DNA of 48,256 nt from Kiritimatiellia bacterium (GTDB lineage Bacteria > Verrucomicrobiota > Kiritimatiellia > UBA8416 > JADHWI01). The stretch's first letter is position 1, and every line of letters begins with the position of its first letter. The DNA is taken from NCBI GenBank assembly GCA_016783565.1, contig JADHWI010000016.1, positions 1-48,256 on the forward strand, read 5' to 3'. The position numbers and the translations under genes were made by a program. The notes below the pieces were generated by a model that saw only the letters and a program-made list of their open reading frames with translations, was not told the DNA's origin and made no database searches. Positions 31,194 through 41,407 of the stretch are shown piece after piece.

Positions 31194-32282
31194 ATGCAGG
31201 CCATTCACCAATTTGTTGCCGGATATACAAACGGAGATGCCATCAGCAACGAAGCACGGGCACTACGCTCTGTATTTGAATCCTGGGGCGCATCATCAAA
31301 GATATTCTGCGAAACTAAAAACATCCTTCCGCAACTCCGTGGAGATGCACTGGACGTCCACACCGCCGGCGAAGCGATCGGCCCCGATGACATTGTCCTG
31401 TTACACCTGTCAATGGGCACTGAAGCCAACGAGGTATTTGCAACGCTACCGTGTCGTAAAGCTCTTCTTTATCACAACGTAACACCTGCAAACTACTTTG
31501 AACTGATCAATGCACAAACCGCAATGATCTTGCGACGTGGTCGCGAACAGGTCGCGGCTCTCGCTGGCGTGGCACAGGTCAACATGGCGGACAGTCGCTT
31601 CAATGCGGGCGAGCTCGAATCACTTGGCTACCACAACGTAGAAGTGCTCCCCCTCGTATTGGACTTCTCACACTTAACCAATAACGTTAACCATGGGGTC
31701 ATCAAACGCTTCGATGATGGCTGTGTGAATGTGCTTTTCGTCGGACGATGCGTGCCGAACAAGTGCATTGAAGATGCCATGCGCGCTTTCGCAGTATACC
31801 ATCGCGATGTCAACGGCAGCTCTCGCTTTATTCATGTCGGCTCCTTTGATGGTACGGAGCGCTATTACTACTACCTGCTTACACTGGCCAAGGACCTGGG
31901 GATTGGCAACATTCATTTTGCACGATCCGTTCCCCAGGACATGCTTAATGCTTACTATTCCTGTGCCGATGTGTTCCTGTGCATGAGTGAACACGAAGGT
32001 TTTTGTATTCCCTTATTGGAATGCATGGCGCGAGAGGTTCCCGTGCTCGCCTTCGCTGCGGCCGCTGTTCCTGAGACGCTTGACGGCGCAGGGGTTCTCT
32101 TTAAAGAAAAGGATTACCCATCTGTCGCCGAAATGATCCACCGCCTGGCCTGCGAGGAACCACTGAGAAAAGCTGTTCTAAAGAAACAACAGGAACGTCT
32201 CGCACGATACAAGTCACGCGACCTCGCAACCGAATTAAGGACACACCTTGCTCCACTTCTCGAGCAGCACCAGGAGGCCTAA
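31194..32282 (+). CDS. Glycosyltransferase family 4 (GT-B)
   Basis: A 362-aa GT-B protein without signal or membrane segments. The C-terminal half contains VNVLFVGRCVPNKCIEDAMRAF, a GT4 sugar-nucleotide site start, VFLCMSEHEGFCIPLLECMAREVPVLAF with the EGFCIPLLE E-x7-E motif, and AVPETLDGAGVLF. The N-terminal acceptor domain has LLYHNVTPANYF. It probably transfers a sugar from a nucleotide donor in polysaccharide or glycolipid synthesis; specificity is unknown. It is closely followed by tsaE (3 bp). Confidence 0.88.
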   Translation: MQAIHQFVAGYTNGDAISNEARALRSVFESWGASSKIFCETKNILPQLRGDALDVHTAGEAIGPDDIVLLHLSMGTEANEVFATLPCRKALLYHNVTPANYFELINAQTAMILRRGREQVAALAGVAQVNMADSRFNAGELESLGYHNVEVLPLVLDFSHLTNNVNHGVIKRFDDGCVNVLFVGRCVPNKCIEDAMRAFAVYHRDVNGSSRFIHVGSFDGTERYYYYLLTLAKDLGIGNIHFARSVPQDMLNAYYSCADVFLCMSEHEGFCIPLLECMAREVPVLAFAAAAVPETLDGAGVLFKEKDYPSVAEMIHRLACEEPLRKAVLKKQQERLARYKSRDLATELRTHLAPLLEQHQEA

Positions 32283-32285
32283 ACC

Positions 32286-32741
32286 ATGCAGAAACGGTTT
32301 GAGACATCCACTCCGGAAGCCACACAGGAGATTGCACAAACATTAGGCATGAACATGCCCCGCGGCACGATACTGGCCCTGCACGGTCCGCTTGGAGCCG
32401 GCAAAACCTGTTTTGTGAAAGGACTGGCAAGCGCACAGGAAATATCGCACCCCATCACCAGCCCTACGTTTACCATCATTAACGAGTACCAGGGACGGAT
32501 GCCGCTCTACCATATCGATCTGTATCGGCTTTCCGGACCCGATGAAGCACTCGCATTGGGACTGGAGGATTATCTCTTCGGTGACGGCATCACCGCCATT
32601 GAATGGCCCGACCGAGCTGGCGACCTGTTGCCGGTCGAATCGACCATCCACGTCGAACTGATCCAACCCGATGATGCCACAGATGAGCGCTGCATCCTCG
32701 TCACGATTCCTGACGAACTCGCGATGATGGAGTGCGTCTGA
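32286..32741 (+). CDS. tsaE: tRNA N6-threonylcarbamoyladenosine synthesis ATPase TsaE
   Basis: Small P-loop ATPase that drives the TsaBDE complex making t6A37 on ANN-decoding tRNAs. The 151-aa protein has Walker A HGPLGAGKTCFVKG, SPTFTIINEYQG, HIDLYRL and IEWPDRAGDLLP, all standard. The other subunits (tsaB, tsaD) are not here. It is the last gene of the plus-strand run and is convergent with the next lipoprotein gene; a weak hairpin (GCGGCTT at 32792-32798 with AAGCCGC at 32817-32823) lies between them. Confidence 0.95.
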   Translation: MQKRFETSTPEATQEIAQTLGMNMPRGTILALHGPLGAGKTCFVKGLASAQEISHPITSPTFTIINEYQGRMPLYHIDLYRLSGPDEALALGLEDYLFGDGITAIEWPDRAGDLLPVESTIHVELIQPDDATDERCILVTIPDELAMMECV

Positions 32742-32849
32742 CTCGACGCGAGGCAGGAGCGAAGGACAGGCGCGCTCCCCGTGCAACCAGAGCGGCTTTC
32801 CTCGCTCCCCTCGGATAAGCCGCCGCACCATCACACATCTCATGTACAC

Positions 32850-34457
32850 CTACTCTACCGCAGGAACCAGGGCCCGTTCTTCCTTGTAGACAGCAGCCTC
32901 CTTCGAGTCCGCCTCAGCAGCAGCAATAGCTTGCTGATAATATGCGCGCGCACGCTTATAAGCCACCTTGGCCTCCGCCGCTCGCCCTGCCCCCATGTAG
33001 ATATCCCCTATGCGCTTCTCATTGAACCCTAAAACTGACTCTTTAGACATCTGGATACCGCTTTGAGGATTCATCTGGGGTTGGTCCCAACCTTCAACAG
33101 TCTTCATATGTTCACGAAATCCAGCAATGGCATCATCCGTGCGCCCTTCAACCAAAGCCAGGTGGGCGGTAACCTTGTTCCGTAACACCTTGTGCCACTC
33201 CTCGTCCTGACCATCAACACCTTCATCAATTATGGCTAGAGCCGATTTAAAATCCTGTTTGAAGAATGCGCCATCCAATCGCAGCATAGCCAACCGATTC
33301 GCTGTGAGCTCATCCTTTTCCGGCACGCGTTTCTGCATCTTTTCCGCTAATGCAATGCACGCATCTCTCTCAGATTCCGAGCCGCCCGACACCGTTGCAT
33401 AGAACCCACCCTCAAGCGCTCTCAACAACACCGCAACAGGTTGGCCTGACGCATCAGCGGTCGTCATACGCCGAACAAACGCTGCGCGATCACCCGAATC
33501 GGATGCCGCCTGGATCCAACCGACCACCAGGTGCTTCTGAGATCTCGGCTTTTCCCCCAAGCTTTCCAGGGCAAAAACACCCAGCGTATCCAATTCTTTC
33601 TCTTGCCCGCCCGCACTAAAGGTTTCCAGCAACTTCATCAGGCGCCGAGAAAGATCACCGTCAGGAATCTCCTTCCATTGTGACAATAGAAGATCGCGCG
33701 CCACCAGGGGTTTTCGCGCTGCCAAAAGCATGTCAACCTTTGCCAGGGTCTGGAAACAAATAAGCCGCTCGTCGGTGAGTTCCATCTCCTGAACCACTTC
33801 CAGGAGTTTCTTTGCATCTTCAAACCGACTTGCCTTCAATTCTGCATTCACAATTGCCCAAAGGATACGTTCCGCATTAATCGGAGAAAGCGTACCGATG
33901 ACTGTGGGAACATCGTCGACGCAGGCATCAAAATTCTCATCTTCGATATTCATTTGAGCAACCCGAAGCCAGATACGTGTGGAAACCTCCTGCGGAAGGT
34001 CTTTCCCAAGCAGCTCCCGGCACCATGCAAGAGCCGCCACTCGATTCTCCATGCGCAAATACGCATTGGCAACGAGTCCAAATGCCTCGCGCATACGAGG
34101 CTCATTATCTTCGACCGCCTGCAGATACAGCGCCCTTGCCTCCACAAGGCCCTCTTCACTCGCCACCAACTCACCGAGCAACCATGCAAATATAGTGCTA
34201 TCGAAGCGAACCAACTCTTCATCATTCAGTGCACTGCGCAATCGCGCCACTACCGCATCACGATCTCCATTTTCCTGCAACGCAACCAATTCCGCTCGCA
34301 GCGCCTCAAATGCCGCACGTGCAGGATCCACTTGCACTTGATCAGGCACCGATTCCTCACCTTTTCGCCCGCAACCGCACCCCGTTAACAGCACGCTGAG
34401 CCCCGCCACAAAAACAATGTTCAGCACACACATTGCAGACACCGTATATCGCTTCAT
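32850..34457 (-). CDS. TPR-like secreted lipoprotein
   Basis: A 535-aa protein with a signal peptide MKRYTVSAMCVLNIV..., ending in the lipobox LLTGC, then a charged linker and helical repeats (EGLVEARALYLQAVEDNEPRMREAFGLVANAYLRM and similar). These are TPR-like but degenerate. Function is unknown; a periplasmic scaffold or a PVC-type surface lipoprotein is likely. It is divergent from the PhoD-like gene across 259 bp, which contain no clear promoter motif that I can vouch for. Confidence 0.8.
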   Translation of the reverse strand: MKRYTVSAMCVLNIVFVAGLSVLLTGCGCGRKGEESVPDQVQVDPARAAFEALRAELVALQENGDRDAVVARLRSALNDEELVRFDSTIFAWLLGELVASEEGLVEARALYLQAVEDNEPRMREAFGLVANAYLRMENRVAALAWCRELLGKDLPQEVSTRIWLRVAQMNIEDENFDACVDDVPTVIGTLSPINAERILWAIVNAELKASRFEDAKKLLEVVQEMELTDERLICFQTLAKVDMLLAARKPLVARDLLLSQWKEIPDGDLSRRLMKLLETFSAGGQEKELDTLGVFALESLGEKPRSQKHLVVGWIQAASDSGDRAAFVRRMTTADASGQPVAVLLRALEGGFYATVSGGSESERDACIALAEKMQKRVPEKDELTANRLAMLRLDGAFFKQDFKSALAIIDEGVDGQDEEWHKVLRNKVTAHLALVEGRTDDAIAGFREHMKTVEGWDQPQMNPQSGIQMSKESVLGFNEKRIGDIYMGAGRAAEAKVAYKRARAYYQQAIAAAEADSKEAAVYKEERALVPAVE

Positions 34458-34716
34458 AACACCCTCCTATATACTCAACACAAGTCGACCTAACACTGAT
34501 TGAAAAGATAGAAAAGCTCAACCGCGCTGTCACGAATAATCCCCGTATGGCGTGCTTGTAATCGCAGAACGCAGTGGCTCACGTACCATGACATACACAC
34601 TCAAGAGGTGCGTTCACAACCTTATCTACAGCATAAAAAATAGATATAGCTTCCGAAACTATTCAACCTAAGATATAGTCACAGATCGCAAATATATTAC
34701 GAGAAAGGTCCGGAGA

Positions 34717-36591
34717 ATGAATAATATCAACAGAACAATATTTTGCTGGATAGCGGTTACGGTTGTGCTGACAACCGGATTCTCACAGGCCAAGCAAGGT
34801 GCGAAACAAAAGACGTGGCGCTACCGGGAACAGGACCCGACAAAGAAGATTTGTTTTGCACCCTATACCGTCCATAACAATATACTCAAAATGACAGCCC
34901 AGTTCTATCCGCTGACAAAAGGTGAAAGCCGTAAAGCTGAATTGCAGATCAAAAACGGCAAAGACTGGAAAACCGTGGCAACGGCAACAGTCAGCGAAAA
35001 GCCTTACAACAACCGGGCAAAGGACCTGCAATGGACAGCGCATTTCCGGGTGGAAAACTGGGATGCATCGAAAACTGTGCCATACCGGGTTGTAGGCCTT
35101 GATGGGAAAGCCACTTACGAAGGTTCCATTCGCCGTGATCCGATCGACAAGGAAGAGATCGTTGTAGCCGCATTCACAGGCAACAGCAACCGCGATCGCC
35201 GTCAGAAGCCCGACCTGATCGCAAATCTCAAAGCTCAGGACCCGGACCTGCTCTTCTTCTCCGGTGATCAATCATACGATCATCAGCATCACCTTGACGC
35301 ATGGCTGCTCTTCGGTCGTCAGTTTGGCGAAGTCATCAAAGACCGCCCCACTGTGTGTATTCCCGACGACCACGATGTCGGCAACGGAAATCTATGGGGT
35401 AACGGCGGCACGCCTACCAAGGAGGGCTACAAGGATGCCACTTACACAAAAGGAGTTGAAAACGCTCAAACCAGTAACCTGCCCGACCCATATGACCCTA
35501 CTCCCATTGAACGCGGCATAGGCGTCTATTACACCTCTCTCAAAATCGGTCGCGTCGATTTCGCCATTATCGAGGACCGCAAATTCAAATCAACCTATGC
35601 CGTGCTGGACAAAGAAGCGCTGAAGAAGAATGGCGTGGTCATGGTCCGACCGGATCACGTGAAAGTTCCGCCACCGAACCCGAGCGACATTGATGTTCCC
35701 GACGCGCCATTGCTTGGCGAACGCCAACTTAAGTTCTTAAATGACTGGGGAACACAGTGGGGTGGCATCGATATGAAATGCGCTCTTTCGCAAACTATAT
35801 TTGCCGGCGGCGCGCATCTTCATCGCGGCCAGCGTTTGGCGATGGACCTTGACTCAAACGGCTGGCCACAGTCAGGCCGCAACCGCGCGGTTCAGGCTCT
35901 GCGCAAGGCCTATGCTTTTCATATCGCCGGCGACCAGCACCTGGCTACCGTCATACATCACGGTATCGATAAATGGAATGATGCGATGTACTCCTTCTGC
36001 ACACCTTCCATCGTGAATTACTACCCGCGCCACTGGATGCCAGAAAAACGTGAGGGCAAACGCATCGAAACAGCTTTGGAGCATACCGGTGAATATATGG
36101 ACGGATTCGGCAACTTCGTGACGATGCACGCTTATGTTAACCCGGACCGCGCTGCTCGTGGAAAATACGGCAGCAAAGAATGGGGTGAAAATGCCGATGG
36201 TCATGCACTCGTCAGATTCAACGTTAAGAAGCGCTCCATCACAATGGAATGCTACCCACGCGGCGTTGACGTGACAAAGCCTGATTGCCCGCAGTATCCC
36301 GGCTGGCCAATAACCATCAAACAGGCGGATAACTACGGGCGCGAAGCCAAGGCATATCTACCGACGCTCAAAATATCAGGCAGCAAAGATCCTGTCGTAC
36401 AAGTCATCAACGAAAAGAGTAATGAAATCGTCTATACCCTGCGAATCAGTGGAACAACCTTCCGTCCGAAGGTCTTTGCCGAAGGCACATACACAATCAA
36501 GGTCGGCGAAATGCCCGGAAAGATGAAGACGCTGAAGGGTATTAAGGCGCATTCGGTCGGGGAAAAAAAGACGTTAAGCGTAAAGATATAA
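34717..36591 (+). CDS. PhoD-like metallophosphatase, secreted
   Basis: A 624-aa protein with an N-terminal signal (IFCWIAVTVVLTTGFSQA). It has the metallophosphatase core of the PhoD type: FFSGDQSYDHQHH, CIPDDHDVGNGN, and FHIAGDQHLATVIHHG near residue 410, with additional His and Asp ligands. It is expected to hydrolyse phosphate mono- or diesters in the periplasm. The C-terminal about 80 residues form a beta-rich domain. The next gene, 97 bp on (from its chosen start), encodes a di-heme PD40 protein. The two are often neighbours in Planctomycetes and relatives, as far as I recall, but a shared function is not established. Confidence 0.82.
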   Translation: MNNINRTIFCWIAVTVVLTTGFSQAKQGAKQKTWRYREQDPTKKICFAPYTVHNNILKMTAQFYPLTKGESRKAELQIKNGKDWKTVATATVSEKPYNNRAKDLQWTAHFRVENWDASKTVPYRVVGLDGKATYEGSIRRDPIDKEEIVVAAFTGNSNRDRRQKPDLIANLKAQDPDLLFFSGDQSYDHQHHLDAWLLFGRQFGEVIKDRPTVCIPDDHDVGNGNLWGNGGTPTKEGYKDATYTKGVENAQTSNLPDPYDPTPIERGIGVYYTSLKIGRVDFAIIEDRKFKSTYAVLDKEALKKNGVVMVRPDHVKVPPPNPSDIDVPDAPLLGERQLKFLNDWGTQWGGIDMKCALSQTIFAGGAHLHRGQRLAMDLDSNGWPQSGRNRAVQALRKAYAFHIAGDQHLATVIHHGIDKWNDAMYSFCTPSIVNYYPRHWMPEKREGKRIETALEHTGEYMDGFGNFVTMHAYVNPDRAARGKYGSKEWGENADGHALVRFNVKKRSITMECYPRGVDVTKPDCPQYPGWPITIKQADNYGREAKAYLPTLKISGSKDPVVQVINEKSNEIVYTLRISGTTFRPKVFAEGTYTIKVGEMPGKMKTLKGIKAHSVGEKKTLSVKI

Positions 36592-36688
36592 CAGAATTAC
36601 GACACTGACATGCTCTGCTCACGGCAGCTGGGAGGGCTTTATGCCTAAGCCCCTTGCCACTGCCAATCTCAATCACTACAATTGCTTT

Positions 36689-39442
36689 ATGAAAAAATCA
36701 TTACTACTCATCCTTCTAGCAGCTGCAGTGCCTTGCATTGCTGGAACACCTCACAAAGCTCTCGTTGCCGACTGGATGCACCAGGCAAACAGAAAACCAG
36801 ATCTCAACCGTACCAAGCAGGAAATCCAGTGGTCTCGCGAGCTTGCGACCCGGATAGCCAATATGGACAAGGCGCCCAAGTTCACAAAAGAACTGGCCGA
36901 ACTGACTAAGATCGAAAACTCAGTAACCCAACAGAACGCCAGTGATTCGTACATTAAGGTGCGAGTAATCAAGCATCGTATCGCTTTTCAGAATCCGCTG
37001 ATCAACTTCAACAAGATTCTCATCACGGATAACCCCGGCCCCAGGGGCCGCGAACCCGGGCACGAGGCAAGGCACCGCAACGGATTCATGTCTGCCAACG
37101 GTGGAAGGCTCCAGGTGCTGGAAGGGTTGACCCCTGACTCCCCGGTACGTGACTTGGTTCCCCCCGAAACAGCAGGAGCGTTTTGGCGTCCCGACCTTTC
37201 GTTTGACGCAAAGAAGGTGCTCTTCTGCATGAAGCCGCAGGACGAAAAAGCCTTTCACCTCTACGAGGTAAACATCGACGGCAGCAACATGAAACAGCTC
37301 ACGTTCGGCGACTACGATGACCTCGATCCGATCTACCTGCCTTCCGGCAAGATCATGTTTTCGTCAAGCCGCTGCAACACCTACATCCGCTGCATGCCAT
37401 ATACCTATTCGTACGTACTGGCGCGTTGCGATGCGGACGGAAAGAACATCTACCTCATAAGCCGGAACAGCGAGACCGATTACCTGCCCTCACTGATGAA
37501 TGACGGCAAGATCATCTATTCGCGCTGGGAATACACAGACAAGGCTCTCTGGCGCGTTCAAAGCCTGTGGCAATGCGAACCGGACGGAAGAAATGTTTTC
37601 ACTTTCTGGGGAAACCAGAGTGTCTGGCCAGACCACGTAACCGAGCCGAGAGCAATCCCCAACAGCCGCAAAATCATGTTCACTGCGGTCGGTCATCACC
37701 AATGGTTCAACGGATCCATAGGGATCATCGATCCGGATGAGGGCCTGAATTTTCCGAAAGGACTCTACAAAGTCACGCAGGACAAGAGCTACCCGGAGGT
37801 GGGAAATGGACCGGTGGATCCAAAACTGAACGACAAGTATCACAGCTCAGGTAACTACAGTGCATACAAAACCCCCTACCCGCTGAGTGAAGAGGATTTC
37901 CTCGTTTCCGCGAAAGCGAAAGGCAAATTCGGCCTGTATCTCATGGATGTATACGGCAACCGTGAACTCATCTACGAGGGGACACACAACGTGTGGCACA
38001 CCATGCCGCTCAAGCCGCGCGTCACCCCTCCCGTGCTCCCGGATCTGGTGGAATGGCCGGGAACCGGAAAAGATCACAAGCCCGTCAAGCCGGGCATTCT
38101 CTACACAGCAAACGTCCTTGAGGGCGTCCCGGAACTCACAATGGACGAGGTCAAGCATCTACGCGTATTCGAGATGGATCACAAAACCTATTCTACTTGG
38201 GAGAAGACCGTTCAGCACGACGGACCCGCAGTAGGTGTGTTCCAGGCGGAAACCGTTAAACGTATCCTGGGCACCGTACCAATCGAGAAAGACGGCTCAG
38301 TGTGCTTTGAGGTGCCCCCCGGAAAAGCGATATTTCTGCAACTGCTCGACAAGGACTACCGATGCCTGCAAACCATGCGTTCGTTCACTGGGGTTATGCC
38401 CGGCGAGGTACGCGGTTGCGTAGGGTGTCATGAAATGAAGAACCGCGCACCTGCTCAAGGCGTCACAAGCGGCGGCCTTGCACTGCGTAAAGGCGCGGCG
38501 AAGATCACGCCCCCGCCATGGGGCTCGGAGTCCATCGGGTATATGCGTTTCGTGCAGCCGACCCTCGACAAGTATTGCGGTAAATGCCACCAGGGCGACA
38601 AGAATCCGAAGGCCAGGAACGCCCTCGACATGACCCTTCGCCCGTCGGGTATGCGCTGGAGGAACAACAGGATGCGGCACAGGCCGGATGAGCCATCACC
38701 CTTTACCGATCCGTACGTCACGCTGATTGGCGGCCCCTGCGGCTGGGGTGGCGGCAGAAGAAAAGATAACGACGGGATACCCAGCACACCGGCTTCCGGC
38801 TGTTTTATCGTGGAAGGATACAACCAGATGGATCCTGGTTCACTTGCCACTCTCAAGCCGAAGGTCGCCTTCACATGGAAGAGCAAACTCTACGATAACG
38901 CAACAAGCGGCAAGCACCACAAGGTCAAGATTGACGAGGCCAGCAGGCGCAAGCTGGTTGCGTGGATCGACGCAAACGGTCCATACCTTGGCCGGGAAGA
39001 AATCCGGGAGATGTATGACCCCCAGGGGTTTGCCAACTGCCAGGTGCAGCCCAGGGTTAGAACCGCTCCAGACATCAATCGTTTCAACGTCAGGCAGGAT
39101 GGGGATTCCATGGCTGTGGCGGGCGAGCTGATGTTTGCGCCTGGTTCCGCGAAGCCGTCGTCACCACAGGGCAGCAACAGGCCGCGGCGGAAAGGCGTGC
39201 CAATCAAGGCAAAGATCATCAAGGCAACCTACGGAACCAGCGAGAGAAACATTGACGTGACAAAGAAGTTGCAGGAAATCACCGACGGCAAACACGGCGG
39301 GATACAGAATCTCTCCAACTACAACGCGCACTTCTCGGATCCAGACGGCGGTAAGGTCAAGAAGCTCGTCGTGACCTTCAAACGCGACAACAAGACAATG
39401 ACCAGGAAATATCCCGAGAACGCCATTGTCAACTTGCAGTAA
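36689..39442 (+). CDS. Di-heme PD40/HzsA-like secreted protein
   Basis: A 917-aa protein from the ATG giving the signal peptide MKKSLLLILLAAAVPCIAG; the frame is open from 36641, but the signal starts at 36689. The middle is a beta-propeller with PD40-type blades (HLYEVNIDGSNMKQLTFGDYDD, LPSGKIMFSSSRCN). Two c-type heme sites follow, CVGCHEMKN and CGKCHQGDKN. This arrangement resembles the alpha subunit of hydrazine synthase, a family widespread in PVC bacteria outside anammox, so it does not show anammox metabolism. A redox enzyme or electron-carrying binding protein is likely. Confidence 0.8.
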   Translation: MKKSLLLILLAAAVPCIAGTPHKALVADWMHQANRKPDLNRTKQEIQWSRELATRIANMDKAPKFTKELAELTKIENSVTQQNASDSYIKVRVIKHRIAFQNPLINFNKILITDNPGPRGREPGHEARHRNGFMSANGGRLQVLEGLTPDSPVRDLVPPETAGAFWRPDLSFDAKKVLFCMKPQDEKAFHLYEVNIDGSNMKQLTFGDYDDLDPIYLPSGKIMFSSSRCNTYIRCMPYTYSYVLARCDADGKNIYLISRNSETDYLPSLMNDGKIIYSRWEYTDKALWRVQSLWQCEPDGRNVFTFWGNQSVWPDHVTEPRAIPNSRKIMFTAVGHHQWFNGSIGIIDPDEGLNFPKGLYKVTQDKSYPEVGNGPVDPKLNDKYHSSGNYSAYKTPYPLSEEDFLVSAKAKGKFGLYLMDVYGNRELIYEGTHNVWHTMPLKPRVTPPVLPDLVEWPGTGKDHKPVKPGILYTANVLEGVPELTMDEVKHLRVFEMDHKTYSTWEKTVQHDGPAVGVFQAETVKRILGTVPIEKDGSVCFEVPPGKAIFLQLLDKDYRCLQTMRSFTGVMPGEVRGCVGCHEMKNRAPAQGVTSGGLALRKGAAKITPPPWGSESIGYMRFVQPTLDKYCGKCHQGDKNPKARNALDMTLRPSGMRWRNNRMRHRPDEPSPFTDPYVTLIGGPCGWGGGRRKDNDGIPSTPASGCFIVEGYNQMDPGSLATLKPKVAFTWKSKLYDNATSGKHHKVKIDEASRRKLVAWIDANGPYLGREEIREMYDPQGFANCQVQPRVRTAPDINRFNVRQDGDSMAVAGELMFAPGSAKPSSPQGSNRPRRKGVPIKAKIIKATYGTSERNIDVTKKLQEITDGKHGGIQNLSNYNAHFSDPDGGKVKKLVVTFKRDNKTMTRKYPENAIVNLQ

Positions 39443-39477
39443 AGCGGACGGCGCACATTGAACCTATAAACGGCAGT

Positions 39478-39573
39478 CAAAATATAGAAAGCGATGAAAA
39501 GCACTATAAATATTGAATTTCTCTCTTATAGCATCTTCACCCATCAGGTGAAGATGAAGCTTTCTATATTTTG
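39478..39573. terminator. Nested inverted repeats, possible bidirectional terminator
   Basis: An outer 15-bp inverted repeat, CAAAATATAGAAAGC at 39478-39492 and its complement at 39559-39573, encloses a perfect 10-bp hairpin, CATCTTCACC at 39532-39541 with GGTGAAGATG at 39547-39556 and a 5-base loop. T/A-rich sequence follows. It lies between two convergent genes, where a bidirectional terminator is expected. The outer arms could also be the ends of a small non-autonomous element. Confidence 0.5.
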
Positions 39574-39715
39574 CCCTTTCCTCCTTCGCCACTTCGGCAA
39601 GCTCAGGGCTACGGCAAACTTGTCAACTGCCGAATATAAGTTGAAGCCAGCCTCTCGGGTCGGACCACGAAATGAAGGCGGGCATGAAACCGGGAGGTGG
39701 TTTTGTTCCTGAAGC

Positions 39716-41326
39716 TCAGAAGTATTCCCGCATTCGGTCCCAGAGGGCTCTTTCTTTATCCGTAGCACCGCAGCCTTGCAAACGTGCCAATTCGTTGCGC
39801 AACACAAACACCTCGTGCATTGCCCTACGCGATAAAGCGGAATGCTCAGGCACCTCCATCACGTAACTCGGGCTCAACGTCGTCTTCAAGGCTTTCTGTA
39901 TCCGCACAATCTGCTTCGAAGCCCGAGATGCATCCATGGTGGCATGCCGCCAGTGATACCCATAGCCTTCCAATCCTGTTTGCTCACGCAGCTCAGGCTG
40001 AGCCACCCGAGACAACGGCAACACTGCAAACAAAAACAACAAGTACCGATGAACCACCCCGTTATGTTCGGGATAAGCATTCAGAAGTTCAATCGTGTTC
40101 TTCACCGTCTGGTCCGTTTCACCTGGATATCCGACGATGAACGTGCTCTTCGTGTGAATGCCCTGTCGCGAGAGGGACTCAACACCAGCAAGAATCTGCT
40201 CAGGGGTCACATGCTTCTGCATCGCCTTCAACATCGAGGCATCCCCGGACTCCACGCCCAGCAACACCTCCAGGCATCCCGAGTGCGCCATCATCTCAGC
40301 CACCGCATCATCCAATATATCAATACGACATAACCCACGCCAGCGGACATCCAGATTCTCGCGAATCAAAGCTCCGCAAATTTCCTCCACCCGCCGACGT
40401 GACGGAAACAGATTGTCATCCGTGAAATATACTCGGCGCAGGCCATCAGAACCGGGAGCGATGGTACGAATTTCTTCGACAAGAGAGTCTACGGACCTGC
40501 TCTGCACCGGCCGCAACCCGGAAAAATCGCAGAATGCGCAACCGAAACGGCAACCCAATCCGGCCTGAATGGGTACATACGCGCCCTTCGTATCGCCTGA
40601 ATATCGTGACCAGTCCATACTGATCTCATGCTGAGGCTCGTCAGTAATCGTCGTGATCGTCCAGCCCTCACCCCCGCCGTAAGCCAGATTCTCGAGCCCG
40701 TGATAATCGCGACCGGCGCGCAAACACTGCAGCACGCGTGCCAATGTATCTTCACCACGGTCACTCACAATAAAGATATCCACCGGCGAATCGGCGTGCT
40801 TATCCATCAGGTAGTTGTGCTCTGACACCGCAGGAACAAGCTCTGGCGCAATCAGCCCAGACTCATGCAACTGCCGGTGACGAAAAGATTTCCACACCTG
40901 TATTCCGCCTGCGATGACCGTCGTCGCCGGCGCACGCGATTTAACCCGCGCTGCAACCGCATTGATCTGCTTTGCAAATGGAAAAAACGTTGTAGAAATG
41001 ACCACCGCCATAGGCTGCCGTTCCAGCAGCGCATCAAGACGCGTACTCTCCGCGCTGACGTTGGTGATTAGAGCGGTTGAGAATCCTGCATCCTGCAGAA
41101 ACTGTTCAAGATACGCCCCGTTCAACGAGACAAATGGCGGCGACTGCGCTTCCACCGCCCGACGCGTAGCCTCCTCATCCTGATCCAACCGGAAATACGT
41201 ATCCAAGACATCCAGCGTGGCCTGCACTCCCGCCACATGCAACCGGGCTGCATCGCGCTCGTCCTGCCCCAGCACTTCAAGCGGCGCATCCCCGGCAAGT
41301 ATTACAATATCGGCTGCTTCCGTCAT
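39716..41326 (-). CDS. B12-binding-domain radical SAM protein
   Basis: A 536-aa enzyme. The N-terminal half resembles a cobalamin-binding Rossmann domain (residues 60-200, with AVVISTTFFPFAKQINAVAARV and IAGGIQVWKSF). The radical SAM core has CRFGCAFCDFSG (CxxxCxxC) and EVLLGVESGDASMLKAMQKH. The C-terminus is helical. Such enzymes carry out methylations or rearrangements on cofactors and natural products. Neither neighbour gives a substrate. Confidence 0.82.
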   Translation of the reverse strand: MTEAADIVILAGDAPLEVLGQDERDAARLHVAGVQATLDVLDTYFRLDQDEEATRRAVEAQSPPFVSLNGAYLEQFLQDAGFSTALITNVSAESTRLDALLERQPMAVVISTTFFPFAKQINAVAARVKSRAPATTVIAGGIQVWKSFRHRQLHESGLIAPELVPAVSEHNYLMDKHADSPVDIFIVSDRGEDTLARVLQCLRAGRDYHGLENLAYGGGEGWTITTITDEPQHEISMDWSRYSGDTKGAYVPIQAGLGCRFGCAFCDFSGLRPVQSRSVDSLVEEIRTIAPGSDGLRRVYFTDDNLFPSRRRVEEICGALIRENLDVRWRGLCRIDILDDAVAEMMAHSGCLEVLLGVESGDASMLKAMQKHVTPEQILAGVESLSRQGIHTKSTFIVGYPGETDQTVKNTIELLNAYPEHNGVVHRYLLFLFAVLPLSRVAQPELREQTGLEGYGYHWRHATMDASRASKQIVRIQKALKTTLSPSYVMEVPEHSALSRRAMHEVFVLRNELARLQGCGATDKERALWDRMREYF

Positions 41327-41407
41327 CCTGACATACAGTTAACTCCATTTCGCAGCAACCATCAAAGCAATCTCGCAGTATTTTTTCAGGACAAACAAAT
41401 AGAACGC

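Noticed and set aside
36689-39442. Hydrazine synthase as evidence of anammox
   Set aside because: HzsA-like PD40/heme proteins are widespread in PVC bacteria; none of the other hydrazine genes are here.
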